DNA of 64,000 nucleotides from Flavobacterium gelatinilyticum (GCF_027111295.1 NZ_CP114287.1:124001-188000); one strand, 5' to 3'; positions 41,143 through 50,014 are shown, counted from the stretch's first letter. A program made the numbers and translations. Notes: generated by a model from the letters alone, not told the origin.

Positions 41143-42543
41143 TCATTTAATTTTTTCAGGAAGCGGCATTTTCCACACATTGTTAATCACATTTGGCTGT
41201 GGTCCATAAATTCTCAACACGAAATTGAAATTTTGGTTTTTTGGAGTTGGCAGCCAATTGCTTTCTTTGTCTTTTCCCGGCGATTCAGGATAAAAATAAA
41301 TAATCAAATCCCCATTAGGTTCATATTTAAGACCTTTAGATTTACCTCCAATAGAATATCTGTTTATAGGATTTGGAACCAAAAATCGTTTAGGAAGATT
41401 ATACATAGTGATACTCCAGAAATATTTAGCGTCAGGAAGCTGGCCTTTTGGGAATTTTAAAATGTACTTATTATTTCCAGACAACGGCTGATTGTCCTTA
41501 TCAGTGGCACTCCCTGTGTAAACAGCTTCTTCTTTAGTGTTTCCGTAAAGTCCGGTAGCCGCCGCGATTGCACGGTTCATGTAATTATTTTTAAGCGCTG
41601 CTCGTGTTCCAAACAGACTTCCGGAATCTTTTACTTCTTTTATTTTCGAATCCAATTCTGCTTTAGCTTCTGAAATTCCTTTCTCTATGGCTTTTAAAGT
41701 TTCCGGAGGATAGTTAGAACTGTCGAAAGGCTTGCCAGGCACAATTCCAATTTTTGCAAACTTTGCACGCAGTTCTTTTTCACTGCTGTCTTCGCTGGTG
41801 TACTGCAATAAGGAGTTCAAGACGTTAATAAATTCTACAGAACTATAATCAGCTTCTTTCCATGCAGGAAGAGGCATATCGTATTTTTTAACCGGCGGAG
41901 CTGCCTGCTTGGTAAATTCGTGCAGCGGAATCAGTTTATATTGATCTTGTATCTTTTTTAAATTTGGTACATCACTCGGGCTGTCCAATTCGGTACGTCC
42001 AATTAAGAAGATTAAATTGGTTTCTGAATGCAGCACCTTGTCTATGCCTTTAGGTGTTTCGCCTTTCCAATCCGGACCGGCAATCAGGTATTTTCCACCT
42101 TGATTTCCTGTCGCGCGCGAACCCACATATTCAAAATTAAAAGTATACAGATCTGTAAACTGCATGACAAAATACCTGTCGCCTTCAATTTTTGGAACCT
42201 GCAGAATTACCGGCTCGTCAGAGACATCAATTGCTGCACTAGAATAAGGAGTATCATTATTTATTGTTACCACTAAAGTATCGGCTGGGGTGGCACTGTT
42301 TGAATAGCTTTTAAATTTGTTAAAACCGACATACGTTTTTGCTTCTTTAGCAATGGCACTGGCATAAATAGTTTTATAATTATAGAACATTGGATATCCA
42401 TATATCCAGGCCTGTTTTGCAATAGCTGTAATGGAGTCTGAAGCAATAGCTGCCTCAGCGGTTTTGCTGTCTGCAGACTGTTCTTTTTTACAGGCGGTTA
42501 AACTTAAAAATAAAAGAATCAAAATTGAGACTGGATTTTTCAT
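41143..42543 (-). CDS. DUF1254/DUF1214 lipoprotein (first of tandem pair)
   Basis: A 466-residue lipoprotein (lipobox LTAC, Cys18). The N-terminal DUF1254 domain (~40-170) has AWIYGYPMFYNYKTIYA, VTINNDTPYSSAAIDVSDEP and YFVMQFTDLYTFNFEYVGSR, followed by GGKYLIAGPDWKGETPKG. The C-terminal DUF1214 domain (~340-460) has YILKFPKGQLPDAKYFWSIT, RFLVPNPINRYSIGGKS and LIIYFYPESPGKDKESNWLP, ending VLRIYGPQPNVINNVWKMPL. Proteins with this pairing are widespread and of uncertain function; some are annotated as cell-envelope or cofactor-like proteins. A homologous second gene lies 261 bp upstream on the same strand. Confidence 0.92.
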   Translation of the reverse strand: MKNPVSILILLFLSLTACKKEQSADSKTAEAAIASDSITAIAKQAWIYGYPMFYNYKTIYASAIAKEAKTYVGFNKFKSYSNSATPADTLVVTINNDTPYSSAAIDVSDEPVILQVPKIEGDRYFVMQFTDLYTFNFEYVGSRATGNQGGKYLIAGPDWKGETPKGIDKVLHSETNLIFLIGRTELDSPSDVPNLKKIQDQYKLIPLHEFTKQAAPPVKKYDMPLPAWKEADYSSVEFINVLNSLLQYTSEDSSEKELRAKFAKIGIVPGKPFDSSNYPPETLKAIEKGISEAKAELDSKIKEVKDSGSLFGTRAALKNNYMNRAIAAATGLYGNTKEEAVYTGSATDKDNQPLSGNNKYILKFPKGQLPDAKYFWSITMYNLPKRFLVPNPINRYSIGGKSKGLKYEPNGDLIIYFYPESPGKDKESNWLPTPKNQNFNFVLRIYGPQPNVINNVWKMPLPEKIK

Positions 42544-42804
42544 AATTCAAAAGGAGTTAAGTTTTACAAAAGAGTCAAATTACTGATTTGATCTCTAAAA
42601 TTATATTTTATGTCGATATCACTGTTCTTTTTTAGTATCTAAATGGTTTCATTTTATAATTTGAAACCTTTTTACTTGAGATGAATTTTCATTTTGTATT
42701 TTAAAGGACTGCTGAGGGAATACAAAATTTTACTTTTAATAAAACGAAAACACAAGAATTATATTACAAATATTTTGAAATAATTATTTTTTATAATTAC
42801 AGAA

Positions 42805-44280
42805 TTACTTCACTTCTTCAAAATCTCCCGGTTTCCAGCTTCCATCAAAAGCAGCTTTCTCCGGGCCATAAATTCGTATGTACACAAACCAGCCTTTATT
42901 TGGAATTGTTTTTATCCATTGACCTTCTTTTCCTTCCGGCGCTTTTGGTCCAAAATATAAGTCGACAGTTTTGCCGCCAATTTTGTCTTTAAGTTCAAAA
43001 AGAGAGCGCAAAGCGGCTTTGTTTTGATCGGTCGAAACTTGGCTTCTGGTCTCAGCATCATAAACAGTTACAGACCAGAAAAGTTTTGCTGGCACAGGAG
43101 TTGGAATAGTGAGTTTATAGGTTTTGGAGCCGTCTACATATTTACCGGAATTGTCTTTTAATCCAAGCCAATATAAAGAACCGGAACCTTCCTGGCGTCT
43201 AAACATTGCCGGCGAAGCACCAATTGCCTGATAAAACCATGTTTCGCGCGCATCAATATCAACATAATTTTCGGAATCAAAATCACCATTTTCATAACGT
43301 AAACCAACCCATTCCCATTGGCGGTCTTTCCAGACCACTCGGTCTGTACGACGATCTGCAAAAGATTGAACCCGCATTTGTTCATTGGCAATTTTTGCTG
43401 CTTTTTCCAATATGCCTTTCATACGTGTGTCAGGATTAAATGGTTTTCCTTTTGCGATTCCCAAAACAGCCAGTTCTCCGTAATAATTGCGATATCCGTC
43501 ATACGAAGGTTCACGATCGATAACTTCTTTCAGCACTTCCCAATATTTAAACTTGGTTTCATATTCTAGAGGTGTTGTATTTTGTGGTTTGCTGCTTAAT
43601 TCGATCCATGTTGGCTCTTTCCAATCCGAAGTCTTATTGAATGGATAAATTTTAATTGTTTTCAGACGCTGTAAAGCTGCTTCTACATCACCGCCAACAG
43701 GAAGTGAACGTGCTCCAACCGAAAGATTATCTGAGGAAGAATGCCAAATGTAATAACCAGATGATGGAATTGGTCCTTTGTAACCAAATGGCAGAATAAG
43801 ATGTTTTCCGCCTTTTCCCGCATCAGGTCCCGGAATTCCCATATCGGCAACCCATCTTTGGTTTACATCAATAGCCGCTACAATTAGTGGTCCAGCCGGA
43901 ATATCAACAACCATTGGTCCTTTTGATAAGTCCATCATAACAGGGCCATATGGTGTATCTGAATTTAATGTATAACCAACCTGAATAGGTTTTGTATCCA
44001 TAGTACCAAACACAGTATTGGCTTTTACTCCAACAGCAAGATTTCCTAAACCAATTGCGGCACCGGAAACTGTTGGATAGAAAAATTTATAAGCTTGTAT
44101 TGCGCGATTAAGATCGGCATCATCGTATGCCTTTTGTATCGTTGCTTCTGTTGGATAGCCGCCAACAAATTCATATCCGTCTGCAGAAGTCCCGGCTGGG
44201 GATGATATCACATCAGCTGTCTTCTTCTCACAGCTAAAAAAAACTAAAGAGCTGAAAATAAACAAAAAGAATTTTTTCAT
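42805..44280 (-). CDS. DUF1254/DUF1214 lipoprotein (second of tandem pair)
   Basis: A 491-residue lipoprotein (lipobox FFSC, Cys17). DUF1254 signatures: IQAYKFFYPTVSGAAIGLGN, VGYTLNSDTPYGPVMMDLSK, GPMVVDIPAGPLIVAAIDVN and GPDAGKGGKHLILPFGYKG. DUF1214 signatures: YKLTIPTPVPAKLFWSVTVY, LYFGPKAPEGKEGQWIKTIP and FVYIRIYGPEKAAFDGSWKP. It is more like the DUF1254 proteins of proteobacteria than its downstream neighbour is, and the two differ in the middle. The 260-bp gap between them holds no obvious terminator or ORF. They may form one transcript or be separately controlled; function not established. Confidence 0.92.
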   Translation of the reverse strand: MKKFFLFIFSSLVFFSCEKKTADVISSPAGTSADGYEFVGGYPTEATIQKAYDDADLNRAIQAYKFFYPTVSGAAIGLGNLAVGVKANTVFGTMDTKPIQVGYTLNSDTPYGPVMMDLSKGPMVVDIPAGPLIVAAIDVNQRWVADMGIPGPDAGKGGKHLILPFGYKGPIPSSGYYIWHSSSDNLSVGARSLPVGGDVEAALQRLKTIKIYPFNKTSDWKEPTWIELSSKPQNTTPLEYETKFKYWEVLKEVIDREPSYDGYRNYYGELAVLGIAKGKPFNPDTRMKGILEKAAKIANEQMRVQSFADRRTDRVVWKDRQWEWVGLRYENGDFDSENYVDIDARETWFYQAIGASPAMFRRQEGSGSLYWLGLKDNSGKYVDGSKTYKLTIPTPVPAKLFWSVTVYDAETRSQVSTDQNKAALRSLFELKDKIGGKTVDLYFGPKAPEGKEGQWIKTIPNKGWFVYIRIYGPEKAAFDGSWKPGDFEEVK

Positions 44281-44507
44281 AGGATGTAATTTTAAATTAG
44301 AAGAGGATTTGCCTTGTTAAAATTACCAATAAATCGAGATCTGCTGCTTTATGAAGGTTTGAATCTGGTTTCATTTTATAATCTGCAACCATTTTTTCTT
44401 ATTTCTGTTTCCTTTCATTTCAGTAATGGGAAGGCGGTTACTATAGTATTTCTAACAGCCGGGGATAATTTAAGTCTTAAAAAGTTTCCATTGAATTAAA
44501 ACAGCAA

Positions 44508-44592
44508 TGTGAAGAATAATGGTTTTAGACCAAAACCGGCGGGAAGTAGACCTTTTTAGTGTTAAAAAATCTTTAGAGATTTGTCAAGTCAG
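44508..44592 (+). promoter_or_regulatory. Direct-repeat regulatory element, copy A
   Basis: Two TAGACC boxes at 44526-44531 and 44547-44552, exactly 21 bp apart (start to start), in the context GGTTTTAGACCAAAA..CGGC. A GAGATTTG box at 44576-44583, a one-mismatch TAnnTTTG -7 box, lies 29 bp after the second TAGACC start. The element matches copy B at 51397-51480 over about 85 bp with the same spacing. The reading is an activator-dependent promoter pointing right. Confidence 0.7.
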
Positions 44593-44891
44593 CCCGAACA
44601 GCTGATTTTAGGAAATTTAACGACCCGGTTATGAAACGTCTGAAACGATCACTTTGTTCTCTTACTTTGGCGCACTTGCGAAATGGTTACCAATAATGAT
44701 GCTTTTTGAAGTAGAATGGTCAATATGATCATTCCTCTATTTAAACATGAGTCAGGGACATGTTTTTCCTAAAATAGGGAATTAAAATACAGAAATGGTG
44801 CTGTAATGTAAAATATCGTTTAAGCAGATGATCCTTATTTTAGGATAATATCGAATTTTATCACAGCCCCCTTTAATTTATTTAAAGAATT
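44593..44891 (+). other. Leader or short transcript region downstream of element A
   Basis: The 300 bp between element A and the LytTR gene contain a 21-codon ORF at 44631-44696 (MKRLKRSLCSLTL...) and a hairpin, AAACATG (44743-44749) with CATGTTT (44759-44765), followed by TT. It could be a long leader of the LytTR gene or a short terminated transcript. Coding potential of the mini-ORF is uncertain. Upstream, 44281-44507 holds nothing else I recognise. Confidence 0.3.
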
Positions 44892-45647
44892 ATGAAAATC
44901 TTAATTATAGAAGATGAAGGCATAAATACAGGTTATTTAGAGAGACTTTTTAAAGAACTTGAGCCCGGATGCGAGATTCTGGCTATTATAGGCAGTGTAA
45001 AAGCTGCGGTGGATTATCTGGAGGCTAATCCTGCTCCTGATTTAATTACCATGGATGTGAAGCTTTCTGACGGGCTTTGTTTTTCAATCTTTGATCAAGT
45101 AAATATTGCCTGTCCTGTTATTTTTACAGCAGATTTTGAGCAATATGCTATACGGGCTTTTAAGGTCAATAGCATTGACTACCTCTTGAAACCAGTTAAA
45201 ATAAATGAACTTGAATTTGCAATTAAAAAGTTTAAAGCTTTATCTGAAATTAAGAAACCAACGGCAGGTTTTATTGAAATTCTAATGGACAAGATCCAGA
45301 AAAAGGTCTACAGGTCACGTTTCTTTGTTGCGGCGCGTAACGGCTATCAGACTATTAACGTTGCGGATATTGATTTTATATATTCTGAATTTAAAATTAC
45401 AAATCTGTTTTTGAAAACAGAAGAGATCATACCGGTTTCGTATACTATGGAAAAAATTGAAAAAGAATTAGATCCTGATATCTTTTTCAGGGCTAACCGC
45501 CAGTTTTTTATCCGCGCTGAAAGTATTAAATCCGTAACCAATTCTTTCAATTCTAAGCTTAAGATAGTACTCAAAATGGATAAGGGACGTGAGGTTATCA
45601 TAAGCAGAGAAAAAGCACCTTCTTTCAAGAAATGGATGGACTGCTGA
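44892..45647 (+). CDS. LytTR-family response regulator without adjacent kinase
   Basis: A 251-residue regulator: receiver domain (~1-120) with acidic residues IIEDEG, phospho-Asp55 (ITMDVKLSDGLCF) and Lys in YLLKPVKINELE; LytTR DNA-binding domain (~145-250) with SRFFVAARNGYQTINVADID, FIYSEFKITNLFLKTEEIIP and FFRANRQFFIRAESIKSVTN. The LytS-type kinase usual for this class is missing on both sides, so its partner is elsewhere or it is controlled otherwise. LytTR domains recognise direct repeats about 21 bp apart, which is the spacing of the TAGACC boxes 340 bp upstream (44526-44552); autoregulation through that element is a testable idea. Confidence 0.92.
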   Translation: MKILIIEDEGINTGYLERLFKELEPGCEILAIIGSVKAAVDYLEANPAPDLITMDVKLSDGLCFSIFDQVNIACPVIFTADFEQYAIRAFKVNSIDYLLKPVKINELEFAIKKFKALSEIKKPTAGFIEILMDKIQKKVYRSRFFVAARNGYQTINVADIDFIYSEFKITNLFLKTEEIIPVSYTMEKIEKELDPDIFFRANRQFFIRAESIKSVTNSFNSKLKIVLKMDKGREVIISREKAPSFKKWMDC

Positions 45648-45912
45648 AGATGAGAGATTTGGAAGAGAATGGTAATTGACAGTATTAAAATGAAATAGAA
45701 TCTGTATCAGGTTTTTTGTCTGTCCGCAGTAAAAGTTATTCCGAAGTACTGATTTTACTGACACTGCCTCAAGTGCTCCCGTTTGATTACGATGTTTTTT
45801 TCACCCTGGGAACATTATATGGCACTTCGGATGTTAATTTACCAGTTTGGGTAAATCTTTGTTTCTGCCTCTGTATTTCCAATGTAATTTTGTTAGTGGA
45901 TTTTTAAATTTC

Positions 45913-45968
45913 ATCCTGTCCGTGTTAATTTATCTTTTTCATTTATTTTGGTTTCCCACGGGCAGGAT
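45913..45968. repeat. Long stem-loop in gap before LTA-synthase-like gene
   Basis: ATCCTGTCCGTG (45913-45924) pairs with CACGGGCAGGAT (45957-45968), 12 positions with one G-T pair, around a 32-nt T-rich loop. The 500-bp gap 45648-46150 otherwise shows only short, poorly supported ORFs. The stem is GC-richer than its surroundings. Confidence 0.5.
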
Positions 45969-46150
45969 TTGTTTCTGAAATAATAAACGGGCTTTTTATT
46001 TCTGATACATACAATAATGATTCCTCATAATTTATAAATAATAATTTTTCTGTCTTTACTGATTACCGATGAATGCCTGTTGGCTGCGTATTGCCTTTTT
46101 CGGAGCAGCAGGTTTTATCTCTCTCCTTAATATAATTTTCTACTTTCTAA

Positions 46151-48112
46151 ATGAAACCACCTCTTATAATCAGGCAGCCTTACGGACGCTTTATTTCGTT
46201 TGTTTTGAGAATATGTGCATTATATGCAGCCTTTTTTCTTGTCCGCCTTTTTTTTATTGCCTGCAATACAGATACATTAGAAAACCTTTCATACTCAAGA
46301 GTATTATTTCTTTTGAGCAGGGGAATGTTTTTTGATACTGTTTCAATTGTTTATCTCAATATCTTTTTTGTTTTATTCTCATTGATGCCTGTTTACAGGA
46401 CTATATTACAGGACCGGTTACTTATGGTAGCTTATCTTATACCTAATGGAGCAGGACTTTTACTGAGCATTTGTGATGCGTATTATTATCCCTATTCAAA
46501 GTCGCGCATTACCCTGACTGATTTTATTATGGTCAAAGACAGCAGTATTTCAAATCTCTTTTTAGATATTCTAATAGAGAGCCGTCTGGGAATACTTTTG
46601 TTTGCGTTTCTTCTGTTTTTTTTGTTTTTAGTATACAGATGCACTCGGTTTTTGTGGCTGCAGCGTATTGAAAATAGTTCCAGAGATCTGGTGTTATCCC
46701 TTTCAGCAGTACTGCTTACGGCAGTGCTTTCTGTTTATTTTCTGCGTGGGCGCTCATTTTCCGCCGGCTCTACGCCTTTAAGCATGAATGATGCCTTTAT
46801 GTATACAAATGAACCATTGGAGGCATCCATAATACTTTCTAATCCGTTTTGTCTTATCAGGACTATCAGAAAAGGTGCAGGACTGCCGGCACATCGTTTT
46901 TTTTCGGATAAAACAGCATCTGATTTATATCCTACAACAGGCATGCAGCATAAGAATGCTCCTTTGCAACTGAAAGAGAAACCCAATGTTATGCTGATTA
47001 TTCTGGAGAGTTTTGGAGCTGCGCACAGTCATGCCCTTTCTTCTTCTTCCGCCTATAATGGTCAGGGATGTATGCCTTTTCTTGATTCACTAATGACTAA
47101 AAGCTATAATTTTACTAATGCTTATCAAAATGGAAGAAGATCCGTAGATGCACTGCCTGCGATTTGGAATTCAATACCTTCCTTCAGCCATCATTTTCTT
47201 TCACTTCCCAATTCCATTGCCTCTTATGAAGGACTCCCTCTCATGATGAAAAGAATGGGGTATCGTCCTGTTTTTTTTCATGGGTCGGTACGAGAAAGCA
47301 TGGGATTTGTTTCATTTGGGGAAATTAACGGAATCGAAGATTTCTTTATGCGTGAAGATTATGAAAAGATACTTGGTCCGGATGATTTTGACGGTAAATG
47401 GGGGATATGGGATCACAAGTTTTTTCCTTTTGTTCATGACCGGTTAAATAATATTGCGCAGGAAGGCCGCCCTTTTTTTGCCACACTCTTTACTTTGTCA
47501 TCACACCATCCGTTTAAAATACCAGCGGAGAAATTATCTCAGTATAAGGAAGGGAATATGCCTATTCATAAAGTAATCCGTTATTCTGATGATGCTCTTC
47601 GGGATTTTTTTACCTCTGTATCCAGTGAACCCTGGTTTGATAATACGCTTTTTATTATAACAGCAGATCACTCTTCAGGCTCTGCAGAAGAGCTTTATCA
47701 GCATCAGCCTTATGCATTTCAGGTTCCGCTGCTGTTTTATTACCCTGGAGGAAATTGGAAAGCAGCAGACAATCGGGTTATGCAGCATATGGATGTAATG
47801 CCTACGGTACTGGATCTTCTAGGCTGCGAAAAGCCCTATTTTGGATTTGGAAGAAGTCATTTTGAAAAAATGAAAACAGATCATTTTGCTGTTAATTATG
47901 CTGACGGGCTTTATAACTGCACATTTGATGATTACAGTTACAGTTTTGACGGTGAAGCTTTTATTGGCAAGTATGCATACCATGGTGAAGCAAAACCCAG
48001 AGAGGTTCGTTTTACAGCTGGAGATACTGTTCGTTTCAGATATATTAAGGCTCTTTTACAGCAGTACAGCCTCCATCTCAAAAATAAAAATTATAAACCT
48101 GGTCTGCAGTAA
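46151..48112 (+). CDS. LTA synthase family membrane sulfatase/phosphotransferase
   Basis: A 653-residue inner-membrane protein. The N-terminal part has about five membrane helices (~12-35, 62-84, 95-112, 145-170, 185-205), for example LGILLFAFLLFFLFLVYRCT. The periplasmic catalytic domain (~280-600) has the sulfatase/alkaline-phosphatase fold: NVMLIILESFGAAHS with metal ligand Glu286, the nucleophile loop AYQNGRRSVDALPAIW (Ser331 where LtaS has Thr), WGIWDHKFFPFVHDRL, FATLFTLSSHHPFKIP and FIITADHSSGS. Gram-negative relatives transfer phosphoglycerol or phosphoethanolamine groups to envelope glycans or lipids. No glycerol-phosphate polymer is expected in this phylum, so the acceptor is unknown. 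It is convergent with a lipoprotein/metallophosphoesterase operon. Confidence 0.9.
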   Translation: MKPPLIIRQPYGRFISFVLRICALYAAFFLVRLFFIACNTDTLENLSYSRVLFLLSRGMFFDTVSIVYLNIFFVLFSLMPVYRTILQDRLLMVAYLIPNGAGLLLSICDAYYYPYSKSRITLTDFIMVKDSSISNLFLDILIESRLGILLFAFLLFFLFLVYRCTRFLWLQRIENSSRDLVLSLSAVLLTAVLSVYFLRGRSFSAGSTPLSMNDAFMYTNEPLEASIILSNPFCLIRTIRKGAGLPAHRFFSDKTASDLYPTTGMQHKNAPLQLKEKPNVMLIILESFGAAHSHALSSSSAYNGQGCMPFLDSLMTKSYNFTNAYQNGRRSVDALPAIWNSIPSFSHHFLSLPNSIASYEGLPLMMKRMGYRPVFFHGSVRESMGFVSFGEINGIEDFFMREDYEKILGPDDFDGKWGIWDHKFFPFVHDRLNNIAQEGRPFFATLFTLSSHHPFKIPAEKLSQYKEGNMPIHKVIRYSDDALRDFFTSVSSEPWFDNTLFIITADHSSGSAEELYQHQPYAFQVPLLFYYPGGNWKAADNRVMQHMDVMPTVLDLLGCEKPYFGFGRSHFEKMKTDHFAVNYADGLYNCTFDDYSYSFDGEAFIGKYAYHGEAKPREVRFTAGDTVRFRYIKALLQQYSLHLKNKNYKPGLQ

Positions 48113-48174
48113 GAAGTATATGCAGATTAATTTATTGCCGGGCATAGGATCATTCAAAAGTAATAAGGGGAGTT

Positions 48175-48861
48175 TTAAAAGAGCTGGAGCTTTATGCCTA
48201 ACGAAAGAGTTAAATAGTCTTTGGGTTTAAGATATTTATTTCCCGCCGCACTGATAAGATAAAGATCAGAAGTGCTTATTTCGTAGAATATTGAAACAGC
48301 ATTTAGATAATCACGTTGAGAATCTAATTTATATGTGATGCGCTGTCCGACAAAAATATTAACACGCAGCCGTGTTGAAAATGAATAATAATTACTTGGA
48401 TATTTGTCAGGTTCGCTCAGCCAGAATTCGTTTCCAAAAACGGTATTTAAATATAGTCCGCTTAAAAGCGGTTCAAAAGTAATTTTTTCTCCGGCAGCAA
48501 TTCTCCAGGGTATATAGTTCTGCTTCAGCGTAAATGTAATTTTATTTCTGTCTGTAGAGTATTTGGGTATAAAACCCAGAAAAAGATCTGTTTCCCAATG
48601 CTTGTTTTTTCCATAATCCCATCCTCCGCCCAAAGAAAGAAAACCCATGTTGCCTGCATACTGAACTTTGATATATTCAGGTAAAAGTACTCCCCAGCCA
48701 GTCTGGTGTTTTTTCTTCTTTTCCTGTTTATTGCTTTCCGGTTTTTCGAGATTTTCGGTTATAGTATTCTGAAATGTTTCTTGTGAATGAGTGAGCTGGG
48801 GCGAGGCAGTTAAAACTAAAATAAAAAGTATAGCAGAGCGTTTAAAAATAGACAACTTCAT
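48175..48861 (-). CDS. Outer-membrane beta-barrel-like exported protein
   Basis: About 228 residues from the ATG at 48861, chosen because MKLSIFKRSAILFILVLTAS then PQLTHSQ is a signal peptide; the frame is open further upstream but only inside the preceding gene. After a Lys/Glu-rich stretch (ESNKQEKKKKHQ) come alternating strands: YIKVQYAGNMGFLSLGGGWD, WETDLFLGFIPKYST, ITFTLKQNYIPWRIAAGEKI and LTLSLGIKLQLF with a C-terminal aromatic residue, as in small outer-membrane barrels (PagP/PagL size). It overlaps the upstream metallophosphoesterase gene by 20 bp, so translation is probably coupled. Function unknown. Confidence 0.75.
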   Translation of the reverse strand: MKLSIFKRSAILFILVLTASPQLTHSQETFQNTITENLEKPESNKQEKKKKHQTGWGVLLPEYIKVQYAGNMGFLSLGGGWDYGKNKHWETDLFLGFIPKYSTDRNKITFTLKQNYIPWRIAAGEKITFEPLLSGLYLNTVFGNEFWLSEPDKYPSNYYSFSTRLRVNIFVGQRITYKLDSQRDYLNAVSIFYEISTSDLYLISAAGNKYLKPKDYLTLSLGIKLQLF

Positions 48862-49648
48862 AGGAATATCGATTATCCGGAGTAAGGGTGAAAATAAGGT
48901 ATGATTTTTTGTTAATGCTGGTAGAACCGTAGTACATAAGTCCGTCATTAAATAAATCTTTGGCTGTTATGCGGTGGTCATGTCCGTTGATGCAGAACTG
49001 AACGTTTGGGAAGCGTTTTAGCGCATCCTGAAAAACCCAGTCAACATTGTTGTTAAACTGCTCAGATCCAGGCTGTACATGCATGGCAAAAATAGTTTTC
49101 TTATGTTTGGGATCTTCCTGATTAAACTGCTGCTGCAAAAAATTAAAGTCAGGCACAGGATGTGAGTAGTCAAATTCCAGCGCATTGGTATTCATGCATA
49201 TAAATTTAGCGGTGCCTGCTGTAAATGAAAAGTTTTCATTTCCAAAAACAGAACGAAAAACATCTTGTCCGTTTGCCAGACAATCGTGATTACCAAGCAG
49301 CACTACATACGGAACGTAAAGTTTGTTCATTATATCGCGCATCCATAGAAACTCTTTTGTCAGCCCAAAATCAGTTATGTCGCCCAGATGAATTACAAAA
49401 TCAATATCGTTACGCTTATTTAATGTATTGACAAATTCTTGAGTTTCATCATACCAGCGCTGAGTATCGCCCATTACAGCAAACCGGATAGTATCTTTGT
49501 TTAAGCAGGCAGCTTCGATACGTTTTATGTTTTTTTCGTTTATATTTCTTTCTCCTGTTATTTTACCGTCATAAGGATGGTAATCGAACATATCGCATGA
49601 AACCAGCAGACAGCACAAGAGTGAGGTAAGCAGGGTAATTTTTGGCAT
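48842..49648 (-). CDS. Calcineurin-like metallophosphoesterase lipoprotein
   Basis: A 268-residue lipoprotein (lipobox LLVSC, Cys18). All five metallophosphoesterase motifs are present in order: FAVMGDTQRW (~57-66), HLGDITDFG (~86-94), LLGNHDC (~117-123), FAMHVQPGS (~185) and INGHDHRITA (~220), the ligands of a dinuclear metal centre. It would hydrolyse a phosphoester in the periplasm or outer-membrane leaflet; the substrate cannot be inferred. It starts 8 bp after the small lipoprotein gene and its 3' end overlaps the barrel gene, so the three form an operon transcribed leftward. Convergent to the LTA-synthase-like gene, which makes a phospholipid or glycan-phosphate substrate attractive but unproven. 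Confidence 0.9.
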   Translation of the reverse strand: MPKITLLTSLLCCLLVSCDMFDYHPYDGKITGERNINEKNIKRIEAACLNKDTIRFAVMGDTQRWYDETQEFVNTLNKRNDIDFVIHLGDITDFGLTKEFLWMRDIMNKLYVPYVVLLGNHDCLANGQDVFRSVFGNENFSFTAGTAKFICMNTNALEFDYSHPVPDFNFLQQQFNQEDPKHKKTIFAMHVQPGSEQFNNNVDWVFQDALKRFPNVQFCINGHDHRITAKDLFNDGLMYYGSTSINKKSYLIFTLTPDNRYSYEVVYF

Positions 49649-49656
49649 AATATATT

Positions 49657-49986
49657 TTATTGGCAGTTTAATTGATACAGAGTTTTTCCATGCATGTCTT
49701 TGCCATTCAGCTGCATTGGACTCCCGGCTTCTATAATTTTTATAGTACAGTAAATATCATGGCGTTGCAGCAGACTACAGACTTCTGACGCATATGAATC
49801 GAAGGAGGTGCTATTGTTTTTAACATTAATGACCAGCACACCGCCATACTCAAAGTCAGCGAGCAGGGCTCTGGAATCTTTTCTGATTTCTTCCAGTGCT
49901 TTAAAGTGTTTAGCTTCTTTTTCTATAGTGTGGCCGCAAGAAATAGTTGCCAGAAAAGAAAGCAGCAGTAAAATTTTTGAACTCAT
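49657..49986 (-). CDS. Small lipoprotein, first gene of metallophosphoesterase operon
   Basis: A 109-residue lipoprotein (SSKILLLLSFLATISC signal, Cys17). The mature part is helical then beta-like: EAKHFKALEEIRKDSRALLA, then FEYGGVLVINVKNNSTSFDS and IYCTIKIIEAGSPMQLNGKD. Two further Cys (CSLL and YCTI) and a C-terminal LNCQ could form a disulfide. No family recognised. Its 5' leader contains two facing ~20-bp repeats (50015-50112). It likely acts with the downstream metallophosphoesterase and barrel protein. Confidence 0.7.
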   Translation of the reverse strand: MSSKILLLLSFLATISCGHTIEKEAKHFKALEEIRKDSRALLADFEYGGVLVINVKNNSTSFDSYASEVCSLLQRHDIYCTIKIIEAGSPMQLNGKDMHGKTLYQLNCQ

Positions 49987-50014
49987 TAGAGGTAGTTTTG
50001 TGTAAGAAAATTAA

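Noticed and set aside
44314..44499. 61-codon forward ORF upstream of element A
   Set aside because: Hydrophobic but irregular, starts without context, and overlaps the probable promoter region of the DUF1254 gene.
45716..45907. 63-codon forward ORF in the gap before the LTA-synthase-like gene
   Set aside because: Starts with TTG, has no recognisable motif and no ribosome-binding context; treated as noise.
46069..46335. 88-codon forward ORF with a hydrophobic N-terminus
   Set aside because: It overlaps the LTA-synthase-like gene start in another frame and turns Cys/Phe-rich, as expected for a shadow.
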